DNA of 64,000 nt from Clostridia bacterium (GCA_017462125.1 JAFTRQ010000074.1:1-64000); one strand, 5' to 3'. Counted from the stretch's first letter, positions 49,475-59,469 are shown. The notes: a model not told the origin generated them from the sequence alone. Numbers and translations are program-made.

Positions 49475-50980
49475 TCATTCCTCCTCACTGAATGCTCTGC
49501 ACGCCTTGACAGCACGCCGCCAGCCGTTCAAAGCCTTCTGTCTTTCGATTTCACCGATCTCGGGGCTGAATACTTTGGCCGCACCAATCATATTTTTCAG
49601 TTCTTCTCTGTCCTTGAAGAATCCCACCGCAAGTCCCGCAAGATATGCCGCGCCTGCCGCGGTCGCTTCGGCATTAGCCGAGCGACTGACCTGGATTGCG
49701 GAGATATCACTCTGCATCTGCATCAGAAGGTCGTTTGCCGACGCGCCCCCGTCCACCTTCAGACTCCTGATTCCATCTCCGTCGATAGATCTGATATCCT
49801 CGTTCATCGCATGGATCACGTCCTCTGTCTGATACGCGATCGATTCAAGGGCGGCACGAATGATATGATTCTTACCCGTTCCTGCGGTCAGCCCCACGAC
49901 GCTTCCGCGTGCGTGCATATCCCAATACGGTGCTCCGAGACCTGCAAATGCGGGAACAAGATAGACCCCTCCGCTATCGGGAACCTTGCGCGCAAAATAT
50001 TCGCTGTCACGGGAGTCGTGGATCAGCTTCATTTCATCACGAAGCCAACGGACTACGGCACCTCCGACAAACACGCTTCCTTCAAGAGCATATTCGATGG
50101 GTCTGCCTGCCTCGCCTGCCGCAACGGTGGTAAGCAGACCGCTGCCGCTCTGTACCGCTCTTTCTCCCGTATGAGTCAGAAGAAAACAGCCTGTTCCGTA
50201 CGTGTTTTTCGCTTCTCCCGATTCAAAGCAGCACTGTCCGAAAAGCGCTGCCTGCTGATCGCCTGCGATTCCCGCAATGGGGATATCGGCACCCATACAC
50301 TTGAAATAACCGTATATCTCGCTGCTGCTTCTGATCTCGGGCAGGACCGTGCGCGGTATGTCAAGGATCGAAAGCATTTTTTCATCCCACTCACCTGTGT
50401 GAATATTGCAAAGCATCGTACGCGAGGCATTCGTTCTGTCGGTGACGAATACTCTGCCTTCGGTCAGCTTCCAGATCAACCAGGTATCCACCGTACCCAC
50501 AAGCAGCTCACCCGACATTGCCTTTTCTCTTGCCCCCTCCACGCGATCAAGGATCCATTTGATCTTCGTACCGCTGAAATAGGGGTCAAGGCGAAGACCC
50601 GTGGTATCACGCACGTAGTCGGCATAGCCTTGCTTCTCCAACGTCTCGCAAATATCAGCCGTTCTTCTGCATTGCCACACAATGGCACGGCAAACGGGTC
50701 TGCCCGTCTTCTTATCCCACGCCACTACGGTCTCGCGCTGATTGGTGATACCCACCGCCGCGATCTCCTCGGGATCGATACCGCTTTTGGCGATACATTC
50801 GGTCAAAGCGGCGTATTGATTGGCATAGATCTCCATAGGATCCTGCTCCACCCAGCCTGCCTGCGGGTAATATTGGGGAAACTCATGCTGTGCCATAGAA
50901 ACGATCTCGGAATTATGATCAAAAAGGATGGCACGGGCGCTCGTCGTACCTTCATCGAGGGCAAGTATGTATTTCTTCAT
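49475..50980 (-). CDS. glpK: Glycerol kinase
   Basis: A 501-residue FGGY kinase phosphorylating glycerol to glycerol-3-phosphate. Motifs: [16 protein letters not shown] (phosphate 1), [47 protein letters not shown] (catalytic Asp) and [19 protein letters not shown]. Length and sequence are standard for GlpK. GGAGGAAAA precedes the ATG. An AraC regulator ends 34 nt upstream on the same strand, and a lipase-like hydrolase follows directly. No glpF, glpD or antiterminator glpP is seen nearby. Confidence 0.96.
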   Translation of the reverse strand: MKKYILALDEGTTSARAILFDHNSEIVSMAQHEFPQYYPQAGWVEQDPMEIYANQYAALTECIAKSGIDPEEIAAVGITNQRETVVAWDKKTGRPVCRAIVWQCRRTADICETLEKQGYADYVRDTTGLRLDPYFSGTKIKWILDRVEGAREKAMSGELLVGTVDTWLIWKLTEGRVFVTDRTNASRTMLCNIHTGEWDEKMLSILDIPRTVLPEIRSSSEIYGYFKCMGADIPIAGIAGDQQAALFGQCCFESGEAKNTYGTGCFLLTHTGERAVQSGSGLLTTVAAGEAGRPIEYALEGSVFVGGAVVRWLRDEMKLIHDSRDSEYFARKVPDSGGVYLVPAFAGLGAPYWDMHARGSVVGLTAGTGKNHIIRAALESIAYQTEDVIHAMNEDIRSIDGDGIRSLKVDGGASANDLLMQMQSDISAIQVSRSANAEATAAGAAYLAGLAVGFFKDREELKNMIGAAKVFSPEIGEIERQKALNGWRRAVKACRAFSEEE

Positions 50981-51014
50981 CTTACGTTTTCCTCCGAATA
51001 TATATTTGTTACGT

Positions 51015-51893
51015 TTATTCCCTGTGCTTCAGAATGGAATCGTTGATCAGCATTTTGCGGAACGCTTTTGGAGAATGACCTACCCGCTTTTTGAAATAGC
51101 GCGAGAAGTATTCAGGGCTTTCAAAGCCAAGCTGCTCGGCGATCTCGTGTATGGGCAAGGATTCCTCTCTCAAAAGGCGCTTTGCCTCGGTCAGCTTCAG
51201 CTCGAGATAATAATTCATAACCGAAACACCCTTGACGTGCTTGAATTGCTCGCACAGATAGCTTTTTCCAAAATGAAATCTTTCGGTCAACATCTTCAGC
51301 GTCACGCGGTCATACACATTTTCAGACAGATATGCACAGATCTCCTCCACCAAGCCATTGTTCAGCTTTATCCCGTTTGACACAGCAGGTGCATTCACGG
51401 CTTCATCCCGACAGGCGCGCATCAGAAGGATCAGAAATTCCTCGATATAAAGTCTTGTCAGCCGCTCCCCGCCTATGGGAGCATCCTCCCGTATCTGCAA
51501 CGGGAATTTGGAAATATAATAGGTGCTTTTACACTCCTCAATCAGTTTTTTCAAAAGCGGGGTAAGACTTTGGGGAACCTTTATAACTGTTTCGTCAAAA
51601 AAATCCATATCCGCGGATCGGCAATCGAAAATGACGTTAAAGATCGAGGCGGAGCGCTTACCGTTACAGATCGTACCGTGGAGCTTCTCGGGTCGGTGAA
51701 AAATCACATCACCCTGCTCCAATATTCTATCGTTACCGCAGGTACGGCAATTTACCTCCCCGCCGTCCACGTAGACGAATTCCCAGCATTCGTGCCGATC
51801 CTCCGGCAGAGCGAAACTCGGAGACAGATCAAAGCAATTGACCGCGACAATTCTGTCGACCGCGATCGTATTTTGTTGCTGATTTCTTGACAT
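51015..51893 (-). CDS. AraC family transcriptional regulator
   Basis: A 292-residue regulator with an N-terminal cupin-like domain ([30 protein letters not shown]; about 30-85) and a C-terminal pair of helix-turn-helix motifs ([20 protein letters not shown] and [20 protein letters not shown]). AAAAGGAG precedes the ATG. It is divergent from a Gfo/Idh/MocA gene and upstream of glpK on its own strand, so it could control either side. The sugar-type cupin favours the oxidoreductase and 1069-residue gene as targets. Confidence 0.93.
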   Translation of the reverse strand: MSRNQQQNTIAVDRIVAVNCFDLSPSFALPEDRHECWEFVYVDGGEVNCRTCGNDRILEQGDVIFHRPEKLHGTICNGKRSASIFNVIFDCRSADMDFFDETVIKVPQSLTPLLKKLIEECKSTYYISKFPLQIREDAPIGGERLTRLYIEEFLILLMRACRDEAVNAPAVSNGIKLNNGLVEEICAYLSENVYDRVTLKMLTERFHFGKSYLCEQFKHVKGVSVMNYYLELKLTEAKRLLREESLPIHEIAEQLGFESPEYFSRYFKKRVGHSPKAFRKMLINDSILKHRE

Positions 51894-52057
51894 AAAAAAC
51901 TCTCCTTTTTCGCTTTTGCGGAATATTGTTCAACTTTTTCGAATGAATATCCATTTCAATTCAAGCCGCTGTCGTGTATAATCAATTATACCGTTAATAA
52001 TACTTTATCACACTTTTTCAAAAAAATCAATAGATATTTTGGGAGGTTTTGAAATTT

Positions 52058-53071
52058 ATGAAAAGCATCAAGGTCGCAATTATTGGCTACGGAGGCATTG
52101 CACGCTCCCACTATGCTGCATATCACCGTTTGATCGAAAAGGGCTTTCCAATCGACGTAGTTGCCGTATGCGACAAGGATACAGCGCGCATTTTTGAGAG
52201 CGTAACGATCAATATTGCCTGCGACGAGGTACCGATCCGTGAGGGGACACACATCTATTCCGATATAGACGACCTGCTCTGCCGTGAAGATTTTGATATG
52301 GCAGACGTATGCCTCCCAACCTTTCTGCACGCCCAGGTGACTGTCAAGCTTCTTCGAGCGGGCAAGCACGTGCTGTGCGAAAAGCCGATGGCATTAAATT
52401 CCGCACAATGCGAGGAAATGGTGTATGCGGCGAGGGAAAGCGACAGGCAGCTTATGATCGGACAATGCCTGCGCTTTGATCCTCTGTATCTTTACTTGAA
52501 AAAGTGCGTGGACGAGAGCACGTTCGGCTCGCTCCGCTATCTGACGATGGAGCGACTCTGCGACTATCCCGGCTGGGCATCCGATTTCAAAAACAGCGAA
52601 AAAACCGGCGGTTGCATACTTGACACGCACATTCACGATATCGATATTGCAAGATTCCTTTTGGGAGAGCCCGAGACGGCGAGCTCGGTGGTCTATAACA
52701 ATCTGCCGCACTGTCAGCTGGTGAACACCCGTCTCTTTTACAAGGACGTTACCGTGATTGCAGACGTTGCGTGGGACGAGGCAAGACCGATTCCCTTTGC
52801 ATCGGGCTATCACGCGAAATTCGACGACGCTTGTGTGATCTGTGACGGTGAGAAGGTAACGGTCAAGCCGCACGGCAAGGAATGCTACTCTGTGGATATC
52901 ACACCCGCGGACAGGATCGAGGGAGAGATCCGTGCCATTGCCGAGGCGATCCTTGACGGCAAGGCATCGACGGTCAATCCACCCGAAAGCGCTTGGATGA
53001 GTGTAAGGCTGATCGAAAAAATGAAGGAAAGCGCTGCGCAAAACGGTGCAATCGTAAGCATCAACGATTGA
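52058..53071 (+). CDS. Gfo/Idh/MocA family oxidoreductase
   Basis: A 337-residue NAD(P)-dependent sugar-type dehydrogenase. The Rossmann motif is VAIIGYGGIARSHYAAYHR, the EKP motif is HVLCEKPMALN, and the catalytic segment is ILDTHIHDIDIARFLLGEP with its His/Asp pair. GGGAGG lies 11 nt before the ATG at 52058; a TTG three codons earlier is less likely. It is divergent from an AraC regulator and 140 nt upstream of the 1069-residue protein gene on the same strand, suggesting a common sugar pathway. It differs from the pair at 14-16 kb, being closer to the standard family. Confidence 0.92.
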   Translation: MKSIKVAIIGYGGIARSHYAAYHRLIEKGFPIDVVAVCDKDTARIFESVTINIACDEVPIREGTHIYSDIDDLLCREDFDMADVCLPTFLHAQVTVKLLRAGKHVLCEKPMALNSAQCEEMVYAARESDRQLMIGQCLRFDPLYLYLKKCVDESTFGSLRYLTMERLCDYPGWASDFKNSEKTGGCILDTHIHDIDIARFLLGEPETASSVVYNNLPHCQLVNTRLFYKDVTVIADVAWDEARPIPFASGYHAKFDDACVICDGEKVTVKPHGKECYSVDITPADRIEGEIRAIAEAILDGKASTVNPPESAWMSVRLIEKMKESAAQNGAIVSIND

Positions 53072-53145
53072 GGCGGTAAAAAACGAACAGGGGTCTGATG
53101 CGAAGGAAAAGAGCGAAAAAATACACTTTGCCTAGCCGAAGCCTC

Positions 53146-53175
53146 TTTACAAAATGCAAAACAATCTGTTATACT
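53146..53175 (+). promoter_or_regulatory. Candidate promoter of the 1069-residue protein gene
   Basis: TTTACA (53146-53151), 18-nt spacer, TATACT (53170-53175). Confidence 0.55.
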
Positions 53176-53211
53176 GATTTATACAATCTTTAACTGTGTA
53201 GGAGAAAAATC

Positions 53212-56200
53212 ATGAACTTTGAAAGCTATAAGCAGCTTCTTCTCTGCCCGAGAGACAAGGATATATCCTTGAGAACAGGCAAGTCTTATTCTCTTGATTT
53301 TGAGCTTGACGACGAGAAGAGCGCGGACAGAATTTTTTTCACCGGAGAGGTAGGCTTTTTCTATCAGTGGAAGACCGAGCCCGATTACAAATATTTATAC
53401 AGACGTCCGGATGATTCACTCTCAAGCATAGAAGCGAACCGTTCGCAATATGCGCTCGATATGTCCGCAGACAATTTCAACTATCCCAAGATCGCTCACA
53501 AAAAGATCGTATGGTGGCCTCGCTTCTATGGTGGCGGTGCAAATTGGGATTTCGGTCTTTCCGTAAAGGCGGAGGATCTGAAGCTCCACGAGGGCGGTTA
53601 TCTGCATTTTCTGATTGAAGTCAGATTGATCAAGGAGGGTGTGGACAAGCGCATTGCCTACACCGAGCCCGACGTGACCGCCAAGATCGATCTTCCCGAG
53701 GGAAGCTACGATTGGACGGAGCTTGTGACCGACGTAAAGTTTAATGCGGGTCAGGTTGCCAACGTCTGCGTGTATCTTGAAGGCGAGCATTATTCGGGAC
53801 GGGTCTTCTGTGAGTCTCCCTTCCTGCGCACCGCAGGCTTCGGAGAAAACATTTTGGCGGATTTTTCAATTTTTACAGAAGACAAAAAGGACTTTAACTG
53901 GATAGGAGTCAATCTTTCCAAGAAGGAAACTCCCTCGCTTTGCATTGAGCTGAACGGCGTCAAGATCCACGACGGCGAGATCTTTGAGCGCTGTCACCGC
54001 TACTCCGAGTGGGAGGTCACTATCCCCCGCGGAGTTGCCAAAAGGGGGCTGAATACCGTCACCTTTACGCACACGTCCGATTACAGAGACGCGCCTCCCT
54101 ACAATCTTCACGAGGTCGGTGTGGTCAGCGTCAGACGCGATTCTCTGATCGCCTGCCCCGAGGTTGTAACGGCGGGCAAGCCCTTTGCCGTTCTTGTCAA
54201 AACCGATCGGGACAATGCAGAATACACCCTTGAAAGCATCGACGGTGCTATTACTGCGGCATCTCCCCTTGTATGCAAGGAGGCGGGATTGAACGTTTTG
54301 CATCTGATTTGCAACAAAGCGAAAAACGATATTGACTTCGTCCTCATTTGTGGCGATTCAAGGATCGAATGTCGCATTGCCCGCTCGGTTGTGCGCGAGG
54401 AAGACGGCGTTTGCACCGGTACGGGTGACGCAGTATACGTGAATCAAAACGATACTGATTTTGAAAACTATCTTTCTTGGTACCTCTCCAACAACGTCGG
54501 TAATCTGATCACCTTCCGCCCGACCTACCGTTGGAGCGGATCTAAAGCCGCAGACGGCAGACTGTGGAGAAAGACCGCCGACCTGCTTGATGAGCTTGAT
54601 ATGAAATACGTACATATGCTGGACGGACGAGAGCATCAGGGCGGCGATGCAAATCCAAGAAAATCCGAATTGGCATCCGACCATTTCCTTGGCAGACAGA
54701 CCCACGAGCTTGACGGTCAGTTTGTATATTGGGGTATGGGCGGCACGGCAGACCCGACCAACAACGTAAACGAGCAGATGTTTTACGACCTTTTCGTCCG
54801 TATGTTTCAGAAGGATCCCGAGCGGACGAATATGAGATTCACACCCGACACCTATAAGGCTGCGGCAGGAAAGCTTGAGATCTGCCGCGACTACGGCGTC
54901 AAGCGCGATATGGAGGCGATGGCAAGCTTTGTTGTCAACGGTCTTGCAAGCTGTCGCTACGACTCGACGAGACATACCGGCCCCGCAACGCTCTTCAAGT
55001 ATTTCTATCAGGCGGGCTATTCCTGGACGGGCGCCGAGCTGATGTACGGCACTACCGAGGTCACGAACTCGGTGTTGCGCGGCGCGGCGAAGGTCTACGG
55101 CGGCGCTAAGGGCGCGCATCTGGCTACACAGTGGTCAACCACTCCGCACGACACAGACGAGCACGCCAAGAGATACCGTCTCGCGCTATATACGGCGTAT
55201 ATGGAGGATCTTGACGACATCAACACCGAGGAGGGCCTTTGGCGAATGGAGGAGTATTTTGCGTACCACAATCGCCATTCAAAGGCTTGTCTCTCTCACT
55301 TAAAGCAGCATCAGGATTTTTACAGATATCTGTCCACACATACCCGCTCGGGCAGCTTTTACACTCCCGTTGCGTTCCTTCACGGCCGTTTTGACGGTTG
55401 GAAGCTCTTCGGTGCTAAAAACAGCACGTGGGGACGCTTGGATTGCCCCTATACCGATGCCGAAAACGCATGGGATATGTTGGACGCCTTCTATCCTCAC
55501 AGCAAGACCGGCGCGATCTACCGCCACGGCTGTCCCAAGGACAGACCCATCGGTCACTACAGCGGAACTCCCTCGGGCAGTATAGACGTGATTCCGATCG
55601 AGGCAAAGGATTACTCCGAATACCCGCTTCTCTGCTCCATCGGCTATAACAAGGCGCTTGACGAGGATATGGATAAGCTCTCGGCATACGTAAACGGCGG
55701 TGGAAGGCTTTTTATCGGTCTTCCCCAGCTCTCGGTCACCACCGACAGAACGGCAATCGAAAATTACGAGTTGAAGTATACCGATCATCCCTTCGCAAGA
55801 CAGATCGCCACCTTTGGAGATTTCGTCGAGGATAGCTTCGAGGGCAACAAGGTTCGCGTATGTTCATCTATCCCCGAAAAGGCAACCGTTCTTGAAAAGA
55901 CCGACGGCGGCAAGGCGCTGATCTATGCACTTGACGTTGGAAAAGGAACTGCTATCGTTCTCAACACCCTTGAATACGCAGGAAACAGCGCAATCTACGA
56001 ATTAGTCAAGAAAACCTTAAAAGCATTGGGCGACGAAGTCTTTAACCAAGAAAAAATCTGGGCAGAGGGCGACGATGTGGTTCAGTTTACCGCATACAAG
56101 CAGGAAAACGGCGATATGCATTTCTATTTTCTCTCTACCGATTGGTATTGCTCCGACGAGCCCGAACGTATTGCAAAGCTTCGTATAGGTGAGAATAAAT

Positions 56201-56421
56201 ACGACGTAAATATCAACTTTGGCCGTATGATCAAGGCAGTCGTGTCAAAGGACGTCGGCGCGTGGTTTGACGGCGAGGACTGTGACGTGCTTTCGATTTG
56301 CAACGGTGCGGTCAGCGTTCAAGGAATCGGACAAGGCAGGCTCTTCATCGCCAAGGACGGCGAGGTCAGACAGCTCTCCGTTGACTTTACTGAAGCAAGC
56401 GTACAAAGCTTGCAAATCTGA
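53212..56421 (+). CDS. Large cytoplasmic protein, putative carbohydrate-active enzyme
   Basis: A 1069-residue protein without signal peptide. Residues ~1-400 are beta-rich, with jelly-roll-like phrases (GGYLHFLIEVRLI, LNTVTFTHTSDYRD). Residues ~410-700 have the alternating pattern of a TIM barrel (NLITFRPTYRW, MKYVHMLDGREHQGG, HLATQWSTTPHDTDEH). Residues ~705-930 recall the glutamine-amidotransferase-like trimerisation domain of family 42 beta-galactosidases (DMDKLSAYVNGGGRLFIGLP, then GKGTAIVLNT). The last ~120 residues are beta-rich. This is a glycoside-hydrolase plan, but I cannot name a family or catalytic pair. It sits with an AraC regulator and a sugar dehydrogenase, and a strong terminator follows. 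A role in breaking down an imported oligosaccharide is inferred. Confidence 0.75.
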   Translation: MNFESYKQLLLCPRDKDISLRTGKSYSLDFELDDEKSADRIFFTGEVGFFYQWKTEPDYKYLYRRPDDSLSSIEANRSQYALDMSADNFNYPKIAHKKIVWWPRFYGGGANWDFGLSVKAEDLKLHEGGYLHFLIEVRLIKEGVDKRIAYTEPDVTAKIDLPEGSYDWTELVTDVKFNAGQVANVCVYLEGEHYSGRVFCESPFLRTAGFGENILADFSIFTEDKKDFNWIGVNLSKKETPSLCIELNGVKIHDGEIFERCHRYSEWEVTIPRGVAKRGLNTVTFTHTSDYRDAPPYNLHEVGVVSVRRDSLIACPEVVTAGKPFAVLVKTDRDNAEYTLESIDGAITAASPLVCKEAGLNVLHLICNKAKNDIDFVLICGDSRIECRIARSVVREEDGVCTGTGDAVYVNQNDTDFENYLSWYLSNNVGNLITFRPTYRWSGSKAADGRLWRKTADLLDELDMKYVHMLDGREHQGGDANPRKSELASDHFLGRQTHELDGQFVYWGMGGTADPTNNVNEQMFYDLFVRMFQKDPERTNMRFTPDTYKAAAGKLEICRDYGVKRDMEAMASFVVNGLASCRYDSTRHTGPATLFKYFYQAGYSWTGAELMYGTTEVTNSVLRGAAKVYGGAKGAHLATQWSTTPHDTDEHAKRYRLALYTAYMEDLDDINTEEGLWRMEEYFAYHNRHSKACLSHLKQHQDFYRYLSTHTRSGSFYTPVAFLHGRFDGWKLFGAKNSTWGRLDCPYTDAENAWDMLDAFYPHSKTGAIYRHGCPKDRPIGHYSGTPSGSIDVIPIEAKDYSEYPLLCSIGYNKALDEDMDKLSAYVNGGGRLFIGLPQLSVTTDRTAIENYELKYTDHPFARQIATFGDFVEDSFEGNKVRVCSSIPEKATVLEKTDGGKALIYALDVGKGTAIVLNTLEYAGNSAIYELVKKTLKALGDEVFNQEKIWAEGDDVVQFTAYKQENGDMHFYFLSTDWYCSDEPERIAKLRIGENKYDVNINFGRMIKAVVSKDVGAWFDGEDCDVLSICNGAVSVQGIGQGRLFIAKDGEVRQLSVDFTEASVQSLQI

Positions 56422-56436
56422 TAATAATACTAAATT

Positions 56437-56464
56437 GAGCCCTTGCGGTTTTCCGCAAGGGCTC
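56437..56464. terminator. Bidirectional terminator between convergent genes
   Basis: GAGCCCTTGCGG-TTTT-CCGCAAGGGCTC, a perfect 12-bp stem between the 1069-residue gene and azlD. Confidence 0.85.
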
Positions 56465-56473
56465 GATTTATGA

Positions 56474-56782
56474 TCATATCACAAGATAAAGCAGAAAATC
56501 TGCGGCAATGGCGGCGAGAACGCAGACCATTACCGGGCACTTGAACCACGCAAGAAGACCTGCCACCGCTCCGCCGACGATGCCGATGATGGGATTGGCA
56601 TCCACGGTAAGGATACCCGGAAAGATCAGCGCTGACATTGCCGTATAGGGGATCAGCTTGAGAAACTTTTCAAATTTGCCGCTGAATTTCATCTTATCGG
56701 TGAGAATCAGCGGGATCAAACGCGGTATGTAGGTGACCAGCATCATTCCGAGGAGCAATAAAAGGATCTTAGTTCCGTCCAT
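56474..56782 (-). CDS. azlD: AzlD family small membrane subunit
   Basis: A 102-residue membrane protein with four hydrophobic helices. The start LLLGMMLVTYIPRLIPLIL is typical of AzlD, the small partner of AzlC in branched-chain amino-acid (and analogue) export. It overlaps azlC by 14 nt, so the two are co-translated. It ends the six-gene operon that begins with mutY. Confidence 0.93.
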   Translation of the reverse strand: MDGTKILLLLLGMMLVTYIPRLIPLILTDKMKFSGKFEKFLKLIPYTAMSALIFPGILTVDANPIIGIVGGAVAGLLAWFKCPVMVCVLAAIAADFLLYLVI

Positions 56783-57530
56783 TTGTCAGTACCTCCCCGC
56801 TCTCATCGCTTTTCGCTTTTTCACTGCTTTCCTCTTCCTTCAGATCCACAAAGAACACACCCACAGCGGCGCACAGCAGCGTCGAGGCGATCAATGCCCA
56901 GCTCTGATCCATAAAGAGATTGAAAAGCGTATTGCAAACGGCGGTCATCACAACGAGCACACCAAGCCGCCAATTTCTTGTCAGATTTGGCACGAGAAGA
57001 CCGATGAACATCGCATAAAGCGCAACGCCGAAGCTTGCGGTCAGAATATCGGGCAGGAAGTTTGACGCTACGGCGCCGATCAGCGTACCGATATTCCATG
57101 AGGAATAGGTAACCGTGATCATACCGAAGAAAAACCAGACGGTACACTTCTCTTTTTTCTCGGCCGTGAATATGGCAAAGCTTTCATCGGTGACACCAAA
57201 GCCTGCCAAAAACTTTTGCCAAAGCTTCAGCTTGGGCATTCTCTCTGCTACGCAGGTGCTCATGATCACGTGACGCAGATTGAGAATAAAGGTTGCCACG
57301 ATTATGGCTATAATACTTGCTCCCTGCGCATACATTCCCACCGACATCATTTGGCTTGCGCCTGCAAAGACCGACAGCGACATAGCACAGGTCTGTAAAA
57401 TTGAGAAGCCTTCCTGACGCGCCATAATGGCAAAGGCAATGCCCACGGGGATAAAGCCGAATATGACGGGCAGGCCTGCGCGAAGCCCGTATAGGTATTG
57501 TTTTCTTTTACTAATTTTTGGGGTTGACAT
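56769..57530 (-). CDS. azlC: AzlC family amino-acid exporter
   Basis: A 253-residue integral membrane protein with about seven helices. Family marks are GLPVIFGFIPVGIAFAIMA, SLSVFAGASQMM and LNLRHVIMS. AzlCD exports branched-chain amino acids in Bacillus. The C-terminal ~25 residues are charged and cytoplasmic. The ribosome site is weak (AGAAAG), and it lies 24 nt after the membrane protein gene upstream, so it probably depends on the operon promoter in front of mutY. Confidence 0.94.
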   Translation of the reverse strand: MSTPKISKRKQYLYGLRAGLPVIFGFIPVGIAFAIMARQEGFSILQTCAMSLSVFAGASQMMSVGMYAQGASIIAIIVATFILNLRHVIMSTCVAERMPKLKLWQKFLAGFGVTDESFAIFTAEKKEKCTVWFFFGMITVTYSSWNIGTLIGAVASNFLPDILTASFGVALYAMFIGLLVPNLTRNWRLGVLVVMTAVCNTLFNLFMDQSWALIASTLLCAAVGVFFVDLKEEESSEKAKSDESGEVLTNGRN

Positions 57531-57554
57531 TTTATTACACTTTCTTAAATTCTA

Positions 57555-58382
57555 TTATTGCTGATAATCGAATAATTGATATATTAGCTCGGCTTCCTCT
57601 TCGGTATAGTTTCTATCATAAATAAGCGAAGCTATTCTCCCGTCATTTTTTATGGTATATTCACCCTCATCAAAAAAGCTTTTCAAGTAAAGCAGATATT
57701 CAAGCGATTCCTTTCGGCTCATATCCTTAAAAGAGCTTCCGATCACATAGGATTCACCGTCAAAAACGAATTTCAACTTAATAGAATAGCTTCTCCCTCT
57801 ACTGCTTCTTTCGATTTTTATGATTAATTCATCGGCATCCTCGATCTTATCTGTTCTTACAAGAGTATTGAAGGAATTATACTTTTGAAATTCGTTTTGT
57901 TTATTCAAGACCTTTCTCGGATAGATACCGAACGAAAGAATCGTCAGTGACAATAACAAAAAGGCAAGAAAAATAACAAAAAACGAGAAGATGATACTCT
58001 TAGTGCTTTTTTTCGATAAGACCTGCTGACGAAATTCTTTAGAGAATATGGGATATGTTTTGATTATCGGAACCGACCATTTTGGCTTATACTTTTTGTT
58101 TCCGAAAATCGGCTGTTTGTCCGAAATGCCTATACAGATCGGAATCATCGTCGACAACATAAGAGTAAAGCAAAGCGGTAAAGCATAAAGGTTACCTGTT
58201 AAGTCGCGCGCTATCACAGATTCATCCGAATATGCTATGGCTTCGGGAATCACAACGCAAAATATAATAAGCGGAAGCAAAGTGATAGCAATCCCAAGTA
58301 CCGAAAAAATAACGTACATAAACTGATCAAGTCCCGAAAGCGGGATCTTTCTCCCTTTGTGTTTTTTCGATTTTCTTCCCAT
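57555..58382 (-). CDS. Membrane protein of unknown function
   Basis: A 275-residue protein: a very basic start (MGRKSKKHKGRK), hydrophobic helices at about 18-50 and 65-87, a cytoplasmic basic loop, a third helix pair (about 128-155), then a soluble C-terminal domain of about 115 residues. The C-terminal part is rich in charged and tyrosine residues (YVIGSSFKDMSRKESLEYLL). I recognise no family. Base composition is more AT-rich than its neighbours, which may point to separate origin. AGGTGG precedes the ATG. It lies within the mutY-azlD operon, 18 nt after the DUF2179 gene. Confidence 0.72.
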   Translation of the reverse strand: MGRKSKKHKGRKIPLSGLDQFMYVIFSVLGIAITLLPLIIFCVVIPEAIAYSDESVIARDLTGNLYALPLCFTLMLSTMIPICIGISDKQPIFGNKKYKPKWSVPIIKTYPIFSKEFRQQVLSKKSTKSIIFSFFVIFLAFLLLSLTILSFGIYPRKVLNKQNEFQKYNSFNTLVRTDKIEDADELIIKIERSSRGRSYSIKLKFVFDGESYVIGSSFKDMSRKESLEYLLYLKSFFDEGEYTIKNDGRIASLIYDRNYTEEEAELIYQLFDYQQ

Positions 58383-58400
58383 TTCGATCCACCTACGTTC

Positions 58401-58952
58401 TTATTTCACCATACCGTAGCCGCCTGCGTATTTGCTGACTTCGCTGGCAACAACGAAGACCTTATTATCGCAGACACCGCGAATCTCCTTCAACGTTTTC
58501 GGAGTCTCCTTTCTCGGAAGGACGATAAAGATCATATTCATCTTATCTGTAGAGCCGTGTCCCTCGAACACGGTATAGCCCATGCTTCTGTCCTTCAGAT
58601 AGGCTGTGATTTTGGCGGTACTTTCATCGCTTGCAATCAGCTCAAGGTTGGACGTACCGAGGGCGATCTTGTTTTCGATGGTAGAGCCCAAGAACAGACC
58701 CGTAGCGTAGCCCACGCAATAGAAAAGCAGGAGCAGGAGATTATCGCCGAGGGTTCCGATCAAGGTGGAGATCACAAGACCCCAGATGGTGCACTCGACA
58801 AAGCCGAGGCCTGCCGCCTTCAGCCTTTGTCCCTTGACCATCATACAGGTTTTGAGGGATTGGATGGTGATCTCGATGATCTTCGCGGCACAAACCAAAA
58901 GGCACACGAGGATCGGGCTTATTTCTTTTACTGCTGCTAAAAATTCTGACAT
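58401..58952 (-). CDS. UPF0316 membrane protein (DUF5698 plus DUF2179)
   Basis: A 183-residue protein. Three hydrophobic helices (about 10-30, 45-72, 75-92) form the DUF5698 part. A soluble C-terminal DUF2179 domain (about 105-183) starts LELIASDESTAKITAYLKDR and contains MGYTVFEGHGSTDKMNMIFIVL, a small regulatory-like fold. The UPF0316 family is widespread in Firmicutes; function is unknown, and cyclic-dinucleotide or ion sensing has been suggested for the domain in other contexts. It lies 29 nt after the flavin-binding protein gene in the same operon. Confidence 0.9.
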   Translation of the reverse strand: MSEFLAAVKEISPILVCLLVCAAKIIEITIQSLKTCMMVKGQRLKAAGLGFVECTIWGLVISTLIGTLGDNLLLLLFYCVGYATGLFLGSTIENKIALGTSNLELIASDESTAKITAYLKDRSMGYTVFEGHGSTDKMNMIFIVLPRKETPKTLKEIRGVCDNKVFVVASEVSKYAGGYGMVK

Positions 58953-58981
58953 TTTTATTCTCCTACAATATGAATTGTTAA

Positions 58982-59458
58982 TTACGACTCCTCAACAAGC
59001 TTACCGCAGAGATGCTCCACGGTCAATACAAGCAGGAGCGTTCTGTGAGCGTGCTTTTCGATCTCGTCTTTGATATAGTCTTCATCATTCGTAAATTTAC
59101 GGCTCAGCTTTGCGGTAATGTCCGCGATCACGTCGAGGTCGTCCACGATCTCGATTCTGCCGAAAGCGATCACACTTTTGACGTTCAATGCCCACTCGCC
59201 TTCTTTTCTATAGCCTTGATCGTATACGCAGAAGGAGACCTTATTGCATTTTTTCAGCGCGTCGAGTCTGTGCCCGACGTTTCCGCTGTGGAAATAGATC
59301 TTTCCGTCCTCTTCGTTGTAAAAATGATTCATCGGCATCCCGTAAGGATATCCGTCCTCACCCAACACCGAAAGCACGCCGCGCTTTTCATTTTTTAAAA
59401 GTGCAATGCACTCTTCCTGCGAAAGCTGTTTGTTTTTCCTGATCAATTCTCTGAACAT
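58982..59458 (-). CDS. Pyridoxamine 5-prime-phosphate oxidase-like flavin-binding protein
   Basis: A 158-residue split-barrel protein. LLKNEKRGVLSVLGEDGYPYG, NHFYNEEDGKIYFHSG and the C-terminal HRTLLLVLTVEHLCGK match the NimA/PNPOx-like family, which binds FMN, and in the Nim proteins reduces nitroimidazole drugs. Here a resistance role is not implied. AAGGAA lies 7 nt before the ATG at 59458, which is chosen over the GTG five codons earlier. The start overlaps the mutY end by position (the mutY stop lies at 59470), so they are tightly linked. Confidence 0.88.
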   Translation of the reverse strand: MFRELIRKNKQLSQEECIALLKNEKRGVLSVLGEDGYPYGMPMNHFYNEEDGKIYFHSGNVGHRLDALKKCNKVSFCVYDQGYRKEGEWALNVKSVIAFGRIEIVDDLDVIADITAKLSRKFTNDEDYIKDEIEKHAHRTLLLVLTVEHLCGKLVEES

Positions 59459-59469
59459 ACGCTTTTCCT

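Noticed and set aside
58982..59458. Nitroimidazole resistance (nim) gene
   Set aside because: Only the general flavin-binding split-barrel fold is visible; nothing shows nitroreductase-type resistance.
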